The notes beneath the pieces are model-generated. The model saw only the letters and a list, made by a program, of their open reading frames with translations, ran no database searches and was not told where the DNA came from. Both the position numbers and the translations under genes were made by a program. From Terfezia claveryi (lineage: Eukaryota; Ascomycota; Pezizomycetes; Pezizales; Pezizaceae), in the NCBI GenBank assembly GCA_015179025.1, contig WHUX01000173.1, forward strand, positions 48,700 through 112,699: DNA of 64,000 bases. The letters are read 5' to 3'. Position 1 is the first letter of the stretch. The number at the start of each line of letters is the position of its first letter. Positions 1-10,094 of this stretch are shown piece by piece.

Positions 1-1842
1 CAACCTAAAAACCGGCCAAAAATTCTATCAGATCGTACTTGTGCAAGCAAATCTTGTTGTTTTAAATAAAAAACCCGAGCTACTAAATCTGGTCGATCCA
101 TTGCTGACTGATGTGGTAATAGTTCATCTTGGATTTCTTTCCAATTTGGATTGGCGGTGAATGTAATAAAAAGGGTAGATTTACCGAAATAGCGTACAAT
201 AGCCATTGAATCTTGAAAAAGCTGTTGCATGAATCGATCACTTCCCAAGAAACTACTTGGTAAAACTACCCACCGTCCTAATGCACTTGCATTTATCTCA
301 TACCAAACAATAGCATCAGCTAGGCCATTATACAAATCTGCTCGTATAGATGCCTAATTCATTCGAATCCACTCTAACTTTGCTTGATCAACAATAGCAA
401 AAGCATCCATAATGTATTGTTGTAGTAGACGACCTGCATAAAATAGAGTCTGGGTTTGAATAATCGAAATGTAGACGGAACTGATAGTATTGCCTTTGTG
501 ATAGTCGTTTAGGAGATCCATCCGTTTGCCACTATGTTGTAGTCTAATGACCAATTCCATCCATGTTCTCCATATGGGAATAAGAGTACATAATGTAGAG
601 GTGTATATGCGGCATGACTGGAATTGATAGTTAACAAGGCTTGATGTGTTGTATATTTCGCTTTGCGAGTATAATATCTCGATTAGAAGCTAGATTATAT
701 TCATCAGGAATAATAATTGCAACTTCATTTTTGTAGGTAGATTATATCATCGATGGTCCTCTCCTTTTGCAAGTATTAATTCTAAACGGAGATTAAGAAT
801 TATCTGAACCTCCTCTTGAGATAATCCTCTAATTGCTTCTTGCATTCTTTCATGTACTGTACAGTATATTGGAATAAAAGGATTACAGTCATGTAACATA
901 ACTAATAATTCTTGTAAGAGACGCATGTCAATTACAGAAGGTAATACATGCCCCAGTCGAAGTTGAAGTTGAGCTACTGCATCTTCAGGATCATAAAGAA
1001 ATATTTGAGCAAACTGAGGGTGGACATTCAAAGGATGCTGTAGGGCCCAGTAATATGATATAATGCACCATGGATTTGAAAGCATTGTAGTCCACCAATC
1101 GTACTTGATCTAGCTGATATTTCAAAGAAACAAATACTAAAGCAGAATTATATTTCCAGATATGTATTCGGAAATGGTTTGATGTACTCTTTGGTTATAT
1201 AACAATCCATGTAACAGAGGAGGTAGTGGGCGCATAAATGGAACTGAAACATCGCCTTGACTACAACATATACCAAATAATGGTTTTGTTCTGTACTAGG
1301 ATGTGTTTAATTCGTTCTTTATGCCAATGTAATGCAGTACATTGAGAGCATACTATTGACATTGTACTAAAATAGCAGTATGTTCTTGGTTGTATTGTAC
1401 TTTGGAATGCCCAGGAAATTGTATTAAGGGATTCTAATTATAAAAAGTTAGCAAGTATAGTTAATTACTATTTAATTACTACTTACTTCTCCTCCTCTAA
1501 CAATAAGTTGTTCTTCTCTAATGATGGATTGTTCTTCTCTCTCTCTTTCAAGTTGTCTATAATGATATTGTCCTCTTGGTTGTTCCTGATTTTGATTCTG
1601 ATTCTGATTATGGAGTTCCTGTTGATAGAGTCTGAGTCTTTCTCTCTGTTGACATTGTGAACTCAAGAGTTAATCTAATTTAATATTAGTCTTTTATTTC
1701 ATATACTAAGATAGTGATATATATATACTAACCAAGCATAGAATGCAAGTTAACCTTCGCTGTTGTCTACCATGAGATATATATAATCAAACTCATCAAC
1801 ATTCTTTCGAGATTGACAACATCTACAATATGCTGTATCCAT
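1..1842 (-). pseudogene. Helitron Rep/helicase protein, N-terminal part, decayed and cut by the window edge
   Basis: Helitrons encode a HUH replication initiator fused to a Pif1-type helicase. Only the N-terminal third is here. Reading leftwards, a start at 1842 gives M-D-T-A-Y followed by CxxC, and a second TCxxC lies near 1740, a zinc-finger-like pair. A plausible intron follows (1732-1646, GTTAGT...CAG), then a Q/R/E-rich stretch (about 1645-1480). Next come CSQCTALHW (about 1360), YNSALVFVSL, PQFAQIFLYDPEDA (about 1010), NPFIPIY, HYVLLFPYGEHGW (about 580), GRLLQQY, RADLYNGLADA, LPSSFLGSDRFM, IVRYFGK, LFITFTANPNW and DRPDLVARVF, the order of the Helitron_like_N domain. At least three frame changes and several stops (a TAG at the Q of MNQAS near 353, a TGA at 747) show it is dead. 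The HUH and helicase parts would lie left of the window. Confidence 0.85.
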
Positions 1843-1849
1843 TATATCA

Positions 1850-2131
1850 TGAGTACGTCAAAGGTAGGTAAAAAATAAAAGGTGGGTAAAAAATAGTTCG
1901 ATAGAAGTCGACAGGTACATAGAGAGGGGTGGAAGTCGACAGGGGTAAGTAGAGGGATAGAAAAGAGGTCAGTAAGTAGGGAGGTGAGTAGTAGGTAGAA
2001 GGTAGTATATATGATATATTATTATTAGTAGAGAGAAGCAAAAAAGCAATACACGGAGCATAGATAGTACATGGAGACAGACAATACACGGACCAAATAA
2101 CAGACAATACAAGACCAATACACAGACAGAA
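1850..2131. repeat. Purine-rich low-complexity spacer
   Basis: Imperfect direct repeats (GGTAGGTAAAAAATA, GAAGTCGACAGG, ACAATACACGGA) fill the gap between the two minus-strand pseudogenes. The open frame that crosses it is a product of composition. It could be the upstream region of the Helitron gene, but I see no clear TATA box. Confidence 0.4.
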
Positions 2132-3353
2132 CTACTGAACAATATTTTTTGCCTTTTTCTTACTTGGTTGACCTCGTCCAGTCAGCTTTTTTTTAGGCTC
2201 AAGAGGCTCAAGAGGCTCCAGCTACTGACCACCTTTACTTTTCTTTAACACAGAAGCAGAAGGGTTCCGTTTAATCCAATCTATGATACTCTGATGAGTA
2301 AATAGATTAACACTATTCCTAACACCTCGAGTAATCTTAGTATTGCTATGACAGATTAAAGAACCCATAAATAATAGAGCATCACCAGGTCGAAGCTCCA
2401 AAATGCATTTGGCTTGCCATAATACTAAGTCACCTCCATCATAATCACCATATGGTACAACTGCATTGGGGGCAGAACGAATATCCTTCCAATCTTGATA
2501 ATGTTGTAAAATACTATCCGGTGTCATTTGTTGGTTAATAGCGGCTCCAGACCAAGGATAACATAACAATTGAAGGGGTCGGGAAGTGTAATGTTAGTAA
2601 GCTTATTATATGCTTCAGGAAAAATAAGCTTCAAACAATCTCCAAGATACCGCCATAGGGATTTATTCCTTTCAATCCAAGTAATGGAGGCAGGCTGTTG
2701 AGTTAAATAATCTTTACTATGAAAAATATCTAAGCTACTATCAGCCCAAGTAGCATAGTATCAGATGGGAAATTCTCCTCGTGGATCTATCCTCCGTTGG
2801 TGATGTACACCTATTTCAGGTAAAAGAAGCTCAGTTTCAACTAACCTCCAACCAAGAAGTCTGGAATTCTGAGTCGGTAAGCTAAGAGACAGCCATTTTT
2901 ATCTCTAATCTCCAAATACTCTGGACCTGATTGAAATCTTCGGAAAGATGAGAGTTGAGAATTCCTCATTACGGGTAAAGAATATTGACCTTTATTTCTT
3001 ATAATTAGCTCTGAATTATAAGAATTATAAGAAGTATGCAACAAACCTCTTTTATTTTTTAAAGACCATTTCAATGCAGAAATACTTGTAGGAGCTTCCC
3101 AAAAGATTCGAGTTGTTCTTTCTTTTTCCCACGATTGTAGAAGACATTTAACATGTTGGCGTAGTCCTTTTGCCCTCCGCGGATGATCTTTATTAAATGC
3201 CCTACTGGCAACCAAATGGGCTAAACGGACTTCAAATGCCTGCTCTGAAAGTAAGGCAGTTGTAGTGGTAGTGGTAGTAGTGGTAGCAGAGGTGAAGGTA
3301 GTGATTGGAGTGTCAGTGGCTGCAGAGGTATCAGCAGAGGTTGTAGTAGTCAT
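2132..3353 (-). pseudogene. TET/JBP-like 2-oxoglutarate/Fe(II) oxygenase, decayed
   Basis: Read leftwards from an ATG at 3353: a Thr-rich low-complexity N-terminus (to about 3240), a basic helical part (HPRRAKGLRQHVK), then GPEYLEIRDKNGCLLAYRLR (about 2925), GVHHQRRIDPRGEFP, and a double-stranded beta-helix core with GDYDGGDLVL (about 2440), LELRPGDALLFMG, ICHSNT and RNSVNLFTHQS. The GG-D-L, RPGD-LLF, H and R-S-V-LF order is what I expect of the Fe/2OG fold, and the pre-core part resembles fungal TET/JBP proteins that oxidise 5-methylcytosine. A lysine-rich, NLS-like tail (KKKLTGRGQPSKKKAK) follows an in-frame TAG at 2222-2224, giving roughly 400 residues. Frame changes near 2840 and 2570 and a TGA near 2775 break it. 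The expected first Fe ligand of HxDWKD reads Y (TAT). The family call is by eye only. Confidence 0.5.
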
Positions 3354-3365
3354 AGTGCCTGGATG

Positions 3366-3625
3366 AAGAGTTAGATAGCTGGTGGTAGAGTTGGATAGCT
3401 GGTGGTAGAGTTGGAGCGGGTGGGTGGGCGCTGGTAGAGTTGGAGGCGGGTGGTAGAGTTGGAGCGGTTGGAGTGGTGGGGGCGCTGGGAGAGTGCCGGT
3501 AGAGTTGGAGTGGTGGGAGCGGTGGTAGAGTTGGAGCGGCAATATAGAGTAGGAGCTGGGAGAGTGCTGGCTGTGTGAGAGAGAGAGAGCGCTGGCTATG
3601 TGGAGAGCGCTGGCTATGTGAGAGA
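3366..3625. repeat. GGTAGAGTTGGAGCGG-type imperfect minisatellite
   Basis: Variants of GGTAGAGTTGGAGCGG and AGAGCGCTGGCTATGTG repeat just upstream of the oxygenase start at 3353, within what would be its 5' leader. They translate into a Ser/Pro/Leu-rich string that I do not regard as protein. Confidence 0.6.
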
Positions 3626-3659
3626 GCGCTGGAGTTGAGAGGGAGATGTAAAGATAAAA

Positions 3660-4044
3660 AGGAGTAAAAATGCCTGCACCTTCATCCCAGTACAGAAGCC
3701 AAGAACCCACGATTTTTAGAGACAACAATTTGACACAATTTTTAGAGACATGTTTTTAGAGATTAGTTATGAAATAAGCAAGGATAAGTTTTTTTGTTTT
3801 GAACCATCCACATCAGCGCAGCCGAAGGATAAATTCAAATTAGCCCTTTACGGGGGTACTGGGAATCGAACACAGGCCCTGATAATGCTAGTAGGACGGG
3901 CCAGGCCCTACCAACAAAACCAAGAAACCCGGAGGATGCAAAGTAAGATTGCATCGGGCTTATTTACCCTGTTTTCGCTAGTGTGTTTAGTTGCACACGG
4001 GGGAGGTCAAAACGTGGATATGCTGTCTCACTACGTCCAGTATA
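3660..4044. other. Gap without a gene between the oxygenase relic and element A1
   Basis: Contains two copies of TTTTTAGAGACA (about 3713-3750) and a short stretch on the minus strand with a pol III B-box-like TGTTCGATTCC (about 3860-3875). No coding support. It may include the lost left end of the element A1 target or of element B. Confidence 0.3.
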
Positions 4045-4332
4045 TTGATGATACAGGACCTTGTCTCGCCGCGAAGGTATACCTCCCTTGTACACCTCCT
4101 CATCTTGCCTTGTCCCGTAAATAACTCTGCAGCACAGCTGCCCCCCTCCAACACATGTGGCAACTACCTCCGCGTGTCTCATGCTCCTTGCCCTCTGCTC
4201 CTCTTGCCTCTTGCCTTTGCCCCTAGCCTTTCCCCTGATCATACACGTAGCATTCCTACATGTGTGTTACCTCATTCCTGTCCTCGCCCCAGCGTACCCC
4301 TTGGTCGCCTTGTTCCCGCAGCCCTTATTACA
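4045..4332 (+). repeat. 5' LTR remnant of A1
   Basis: Matches the last third of the 3' LTR (9797-10083): TACAGGACCTTGTCTC, CACAGCTGCC, CACGTAGCATTCCTAC, ending ATTACA. About 430 bp of U3, including the palindromic repeats, are missing on the left. Confidence 0.85.
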
Positions 4333-4363
4333 CTACATTAGATCTTTCAGACCAACCGGTACA

Positions 4364-5488
4364 ATGTCCGTGAACATTCCACTACCAACCGATAGATTCG
4401 CAGCCTAGAGGGTGACTCCGATTCCATCAGACCCAACAGAACTATCAGCATACCGAAGAATTGTAATTAAAATATTTACAGAGACTTATGCCATTGGCGA
4501 ACAACAAGGAGCAGACCTTCAGAAAGCCGAAAAGCGAATCCAAGAAGCCGAAGATGAAATAACCCTCCTTTGAGAAGATATAGCAGAGGACAGGATAATC
4601 ATCCAAAGACTGACTCATGTCTTGGACCTGGCCGACGGTCCAAAGAACTAGAAAACACAAGACCTACTAACCCCGCCCAAGTTTAATGGGGACTGGGGCC
4701 GGTTACGAGCATGGAAGAACTCTATGCAAATAAAACTCTTTGGGGACTCAGCGAAGTTCCCCACTGTCCACCACCAACTCTTATACGTCTATAGCCTCCT
4801 GGAGGGTAAGGCCATGGATCAGATACAGCCCTTCGTCAAGGCAATAGGGATTGATCTGGTAGATATTCCAGCACTAATGGCAATCTTGGACCGAGTCTTC
4901 AGGGACCCGGATCCGAAAGGAACTGCTAGCAGGGCCCTATGAGACCTCAAGCAAAAACACAACAAACTGTTAACCTATGTTGCCAAGTTCTCCAGGCTAG
5001 CAGCAGAGCTCAATTGAAATGACGAAGCCAAGCTCAACCAGTTCAAAAATAAGCTTACCTTCGAGCTGAAAAAGGCTCTGGTCTACTGCCTACCGACCAA
5101 GACCCTGGAGGAACTTATTGAGCAAGCTAGCTGGGTAGAACAGCAGACAGCGGCACTAAGAGCCCCCCAAAAGACACTCCCGACCTCGACTCCCTGTACC
5201 CCCTTCCCGATAGCATGTACCCAACCCACACTGGTCAACAAGCCTGTACACCCCTCCCTGGTAGCGGGTGGGGCTGCCTCCATGGACCTGTCAGCAGGTA
5301 GACCTCATCTTACCTAGGAGGAAAGGGACCGTCACTGCACTCAGGGTTTGTGCATTGTATGCGGAAAGAGGGACCATTTCATCGCAGCGTGTCCCCTCCG
5401 AAAAAACTATTCGATGGCCGCCCATACCATCTCCAAATCCAGGATCGAAGAGGTGGATGAGTCGGGAAAAGCCTTGTCCCTTGTATAG
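4364..5488 (+). pseudogene. A1 gag (capsid/nucleocapsid), several stops
   Basis: Starts at the ATG 32 bp after the LTR. A heptad-like helical N-terminus leads into PPKFNGDWGRLRAWKNS (about 4676), typical of fungal Gypsy capsids, then DQIQPFV, IPALMAILDRVF and ELIEQASWVEQQ. A CCHC zinc knuckle (C-x2-C-x4-H-x4-C, CIVCGKRDHFIAAC) lies at 5351-5392. In-frame stops include those after FAA (about 4406), TLL, PKN and RAL, mostly TAG, TAA or TGA. Gag ends at TAG 5486-5488, five codons past the slippery site and in a different frame from pol. The product would be the structural protein of the virus-like particle. Confidence 0.85.
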
Positions 5489-5509
5489 TTACTGACACTA
5501 GCAAGGGAC
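5464..5509 (+). promoter_or_regulatory. Probable -1 programmed frameshift signal between gag and pol of A1
   Basis: GGGAAAA (5464-5470) sits in the gag frame as G-GGA-AAA, the X-XXY-YYZ pattern. A 5-nt spacer follows, then GTCCCTTG (5476-5483), which pairs perfectly with CAAGGGAC (5502-5509) around an 18-nt loop. A -1 slip joins the gag codons ESGK to SLVPC and enters the pol frame. The hairpin is kept in A4 (48218-48251), A5 (57713-57746, one C-to-T giving G-U) and A3 (45022-45055, one wobble pair). Confidence 0.8.
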
Positions 5510-8500
5510 CTGCATTAGGTCACCTGTCTTTGTCGTCTTTTTCTATTCCTTCTATGTCTGTTAACGAGTCTCACCTATTTGGTGAGCATTTTGTTGTACT
5601 TATCACGATATCCTTCAATAGTAAAACACTCGTCACATCAGGTCTCATAGACTGTGGAGCCTCAGGAATTGCCTTCATCGACCAGACCTTTGTCAGTAAG
5701 CATGCCATACCCACCTCTAAGCTCAAAACCCCCTGCCTCCTCGATATGATTGATAGCTGACCTATCTCTTCTGGAGCCATCACCGATATTGTATGTACTC
5801 CTGCCCAGATTGGGGACCACTCCGAAAGCCTCCCTATATTCATTACAAAGCTCAAGTACCCAATTGTCCTTAGAATCCCATGGCTCAGAATACATGATGT
5901 ATCAGTCAGCTTTGGCTCTTATACTCTACAGTTCAATAGCCCTTACTGCAAAAACTACTGCAGAAATCCGAAAGCCACTACCACTGGATTATGTGCATTA
6001 CCACCCCCTATTATCCACCCATCCCAGGTGGTAAATTCGACGGAACATCTTGACGCCACTGTCCCCTCCGTTCCCCCTATTACCCTTGTTCCTCCGATGT
6101 CCCCCGCCAAACCCCTGGATATTAACTTTATCAGAGCAGGGGCTTTCGCTCATCTCACCAGAAGGTATAAGCTTAAGGCCCATACCCTCTCAATTTATGA
6201 GATCAATTTGGAGATTAACAAGACAAGGTCTAAAGTTGAGTGGAAATCCCTGGTCCCAGATAAATACCATGAGTTCATTGACCTATTCTCGGAAAAAGCA
6301 GTGGAGAAGCTGGCCCCCCATCGACCATATGACCACACGATTCTGCTAATAGAAGGTAAAACCCCCCCCTATGGGCCCCTCTATGGAATGTCCCGTGTGG
6401 AGCTGGAAGCCTTGAAGAAATACTTGGAAGAAAACCTCAACAAGAGCTTCATTCGCTATAGCTCCTTACCAGTAGGTGCTCCAGTACTATTCGTAAAGAA
6501 ATCGGACAGCTTTCTTCGGTTGTATATTGATTATCGTGGCCTGAACGAAATAACGATTAAAAACAGATACTCCTTACCTCTGATCTAGGAGACATTAGCC
6601 AGGCTTTCCAAGGCGAAATGGTTTACCAAACTGGACTTGCGAGGGGCGTACAACCTGGTACGGATCACCGAAGGGGAGGAGTGGAAAATGGCCTTTCAGA
6701 TACATTACGGCCACTTCAAGTACAACGTCATGCCCTTTGGCCTAACCAACACTCTTGCCTCCTTCCAGCACTTCACCAATGATACCTTATGGGACTTTCT
6801 GGAGGTGTTCTGTATGACTTACCTTGATGATATCTTAATTTATTTAGATACCCTAGCAGAGCACAAGATTCATGTCCGGCAGGTATTGGAGAAGCTGGAG
6901 CAAGCTGGGTTGTACCTCAAGCCCGAGAAATGCGAGTTCCATGTGCAGGAGGTTAAGTATCTAGGGTTGATCATCACCATAAAAGGTATTAGAATGGACC
7001 CCACCAAGGACACCGCCATTCAGGAATGGGAAATCCCAGCAAATCTTAAGGATGTTCAGGCCTTCCTAGGATTTGCCAACTTTTAGCGATGGTTCATTCT
7101 AGGATATTCCAAGATCATCGCCCCCCTCACAGCCCTGACCAAAAAAGACCGGCGATTCCACTAGAGTCCAGAAGCCCAATCCGCCTTCTAGGACCTCAAG
7201 GAAGCCTTCTGCTCAGCACCTATACTGGCTCACTTTAATCCCGATAGCGAGTATATCGTAGAAACGGATGCCTCCAACTATGTCTCTGCTGGAATCCTAT
7301 CCCAGCATGTCAATGGAGTCCTCCACCCGGTGGCCTATTTCTCCAAAAAGCACTCCCCGGTAGAGTGTAATTACGAAATCTATGATAAGGAATTAATGGC
7401 CATTGTCCGAGCTTTTGAGGAATGGAGGCCTCACCTAGAGTCAGCCAAGGGGATCATCGAGGTGCTATCCGATCATAAGAATCTTGAGTACTTCACCACC
7501 ACTAAGCTACTAAACCGATAGCAGGCTAGGTGGTCAGAGTTCTTATCTCGATTCAACTTCAAGATCAAGTATCGGCCTGGAAAAGCTGGGGGTAAGCCGG
7601 ATGCACTGACTAGGAGATCAGGAGATCTCCCTAAAGGGGGGGATGAAAGGCTGAAGTACCAAAATCAGGTGGTACTAAAACCTGAAAATCTCGACCTGGT
7701 AGCCAATAGCCATGCTGATGCTGATACTGATGCTAAAGCTAAAGCGAACCCCGAAGCAGATCTCCTTCTGTGGATACGACAGGCATATGCGGAGGACAAC
7801 CTGGTTAAGGATATAATCGCTGCAGTGGAGTCTGGACAGCGCCATCATACCAAGATTTCCCTAGTCGAGTGCATCATTCAGGACAGCCTCCTATACCACT
7901 TAGATCGGCTCTATATACCTGAAGGGGAGCTGCAGATGCAGCTGATCAAGGAACAATATGATACCCTGGCTGCAGGTCATCCTGGGGTAGCCAAAACGTT
8001 AGAGCTGCTAGCTAGGCAGTACACCTGGATCGATCAGTAAAAAGATGTGGAAAGTTATGTGCGGAACTGCCATACCTGTAAACGATCAAAGGCTATACAC
8101 CATGCCCCCTACGGAACCTTGAAGCCCCTGGAGATCCTGGATCGACCCTGGCAACATCTGACCATGGACTTCGTAACTAGGCTGCCGGAGGACTTGGGAT
8201 TCAATGCTATCCTGATGGTAGTGGATCAGCTGATAAAAATGAGGCATGTGATACCTTGTCGGGATACCTGCTCCGCCCCGGAGCTAGCCAATCTCTACCT
8301 CACTAACGTGTTCCGGTATCATAGCCTCCCCGAATCCATTATATCTGACTGAGGGCCTCAGTTCACCTCGGAATTCTGGAAAGCATTCTGCGAGCTCTTG
8401 GGGATCAGGATAAGCCTCTCGACAGCCTACCACCCCCAGACTGATGGCCAGTCAGAAAGGATGAATGCTATCATGGAACAATATCTGCAGGCCTATGTTA

Positions 8501-9216
8501 ACCACCAGCAGAATAATTGGGTGTCCTTGTTGGCAACTTACAAGTTCGCCGCAAACAACCAATTCTCAGAGTCCTTGAAAACCTCCCCTTTTCTGGCCAA
8601 TTACGGTTGGCACCCCCGATTCGTGGATGCCCTAGCGCCCCTGCAGAGAGTCCACCCCCCAGCCAAGGAGTTTGCAGCTGGAATTGCAGAGCTCCACTCC
8701 ACCCTAAAAGCCGAGCTGGGATATGCGCAAGCCAGGCAAACTGAGTATGCCAATGGCTCACAGTTGCCAACCCCCAGGTATGAGCTAGGGGATAAGGTGT
8801 GGCTCTCCAGCAGGCACTTCCGAACGGAACGGCCATCTCGTAAGCTGGATCACAAGTTCCTAGGCCCCTACAAGGTGTTAGCAGCTGTAGGCACTCATGC
8901 TTATCGGCTTAGGTTTCCTAATGATATCAAGTGCCATCCGGTCATTCATGTCTCAGAGATCGAGCCAGCTGCCAACGATCCCCTTCCTGGGCAAAAGCAC
9001 CCCATACCTCCTCCAGTGGTGATCGCAGGTGAAGAGGAGTGGGAGGTTGAGGAGGTATTGGACTCAAGGAAACACTATGGACAAGTTCAGTATAAGGTCA
9101 AGTAGTTAGGGGATGAGGAGACTACCTAGCAGCCTGCGGAAGACTTAGAAAATGCACAGGACTTGGTCACCCTATTCCACCAACGATACTCAAAGAAGCC
9201 TCGCCCAGTTGAATGA
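5467..9216 (+). pseudogene. A1 pol: protease, RT, RNase H, integrase, chromodomain; disabled by stops
   Basis: All parts are in one frame. The retropepsin motif is LIDCGASG (5644-5667; Cys where Ser/Thr is usual, also in A4 and A5). RT has KLDLRGAYNLV (about 6629), PFGLTN and the YLDD catalytic box (6820-6831). RNase H has ETDAS (about 7261) and YDKELMA. The integrase shows a HHCC finger (about 7980-8080) and a D-D-35-E triad at 8167, 8347 and 8455. A C-terminal chromodomain starts at EEWEVEEVLDSRKHY (about 9034), which would steer integration to methylated histone in heterochromatin. The natural stop is TGA 9214. Internal stops include 5758, 6586, 7084, 7519, 8038, 8350 and 9103. TAG 6586 is CAG in A5 and TAG 9103 is TGG in A4. 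Confidence 0.92.
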
Positions 9217-9346
9217 TGTCAGACCTTTTGCGTCCTTGTTGTTTTTCGGAGTTGGGGTTCTTGTTCTTACCTTTATTGTTGTTGTTTCCTTTATTGATTT
9301 TGCCGGTTATCGTGCCCAGGCCTCCTAGTCACTGAAGCTCTAGCCT

Positions 9347-9359
9347 AAAGGGGGGATAG
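9347..9359 (+). promoter_or_regulatory. Polypurine tract of A1
   Basis: AAAGGGGGGATAG directly abuts the LTR start. It would prime plus-strand DNA synthesis. Equivalent tracts occur at 35462-35474, 52114-52126 and 63935-63947. Confidence 0.8.
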
Positions 9360-10083
9360 TATCACAACCGTATTCCTAGTCTTGATTTGACACCTGAACA
9401 GGCTTGTTCGGGTGTCGTTGATGGGTTATTGTCATTGTTGCCTTCAGCATCACCTGCGACGCAGGTGATGGGTTGTTGTTATTGTTGCCCTCGGCATTAC
9501 CTGTGATGCAGGTGATGGGTTATTGTTATTGTTGCCCTCAGTATCACCTATGATGCAGGTGATGGGTTATTGACATTGTTGCCCTCAGCATCACCTGCAA
9601 TGCAGGTGATGGGTTATTGACATCATTGCCTTTATCATCACTTGCGATCGCAGGTGATGGGTTATCGTTACCTTAGTTGGCTTCCGAGATAAGGGATCTT
9701 GGGAAGCTTATTCCTTCTGTTGCCCTGGCCTAGAATTATATATATATAGCCCCTGTCCCTTATACTATCGTTGGATCCCCATCCAATGTCTTGTATACCT
9801 AATACAAGACCTTGTCTCTCCGCGAAGATGTACCTCTCTTATACACCCCCTCGTCTTGCCTTGTTCCGTAAATAACTCTGTAGCACAGCTGCCCCCCTCC
9901 GACATATGCGGCAACTGCCTCCGCGTGTCTCGTACTCCTTGCCCTCTACCTCTCTTGCCTCTTGCCCTTGCCCCTAGCTTTTCCCCTGATCACACACATA
10001 GCATTCCTACGTATATGTTACCTCGTTCCTGTCCTCTCCCCGACATACCCCTTACTCGCTTTGTCCTCGGAGCCCTTGTTACA
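9360..10083 (+). repeat. 3' LTR of A1 (724 bp)
   Basis: Runs from TATCACAACC (TGTCACAACC in A4 and A2) to GTTACA, the expected TG...CA ends. U3 has a near-perfect palindrome (9389-9416) and five 47-bp repeats. A TATA-like ATTATATATATATAG lies near 9735. It is longer than the 556-572-bp LTRs of A3, A4 and A5 because it carries more 47-bp units. Confidence 0.92.
9419..9665 (+). repeat. 47-bp tandem repeat with internal palindrome in the A1 LTR
   Basis: Five units, with CATCACCTG-type cores starting at 9448, 9495, 9542, 9589 and 9636, exactly 47 bp apart. Each holds a palindrome of the form CATCACCTGC(N)GCAGGTGATG. Copy number differs between LTRs of this family: A4 and A5 keep about one to three units. 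Confidence 0.9.
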
Positions 10084-10094
10084 ATGACAATAGT

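Larger units (their letters stand above)
4045..10083 (+). mobile_element. Ty3/Gypsy chromovirus A1 (truncated 5' LTR, gag, pol, full 3' LTR)
   Basis: Best-preserved copy of the A family. Order: 5' LTR remnant, gag, protease, reverse transcriptase, RNase H, integrase, chromodomain, polypurine tract, 3' LTR. Pol keeps one frame over about 3.7 kb and is interrupted only by substitutions, mostly TAG/TAA where sister copies A4 and A5 have CAG, CAA or TGG. The right end lies 12 bp before the first ATG of element B, so A1 probably inserted into the leader of B. The 5' LTR is truncated, so no target duplication can be scored. Confidence 0.92.

Noticed and set aside
3845..3925. Possible tRNA on the minus strand (TGTTCGATTCC B-box, T-arm-like pairing)
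   Set aside because: The T-stem has a mismatch, and no acceptor or anticodon stem of the right length can be drawn. At best a tRNA-derived relic.
3991..4408. Leu/Pro-rich ORFs on the plus strand
   Set aside because: Part of the A1 5' LTR remnant, not coding.
8498..8836. 112-codon minus-strand ORF inside the A1 integrase
   Set aside because: Shadow frame of a well-supported pol gene on the other strand.
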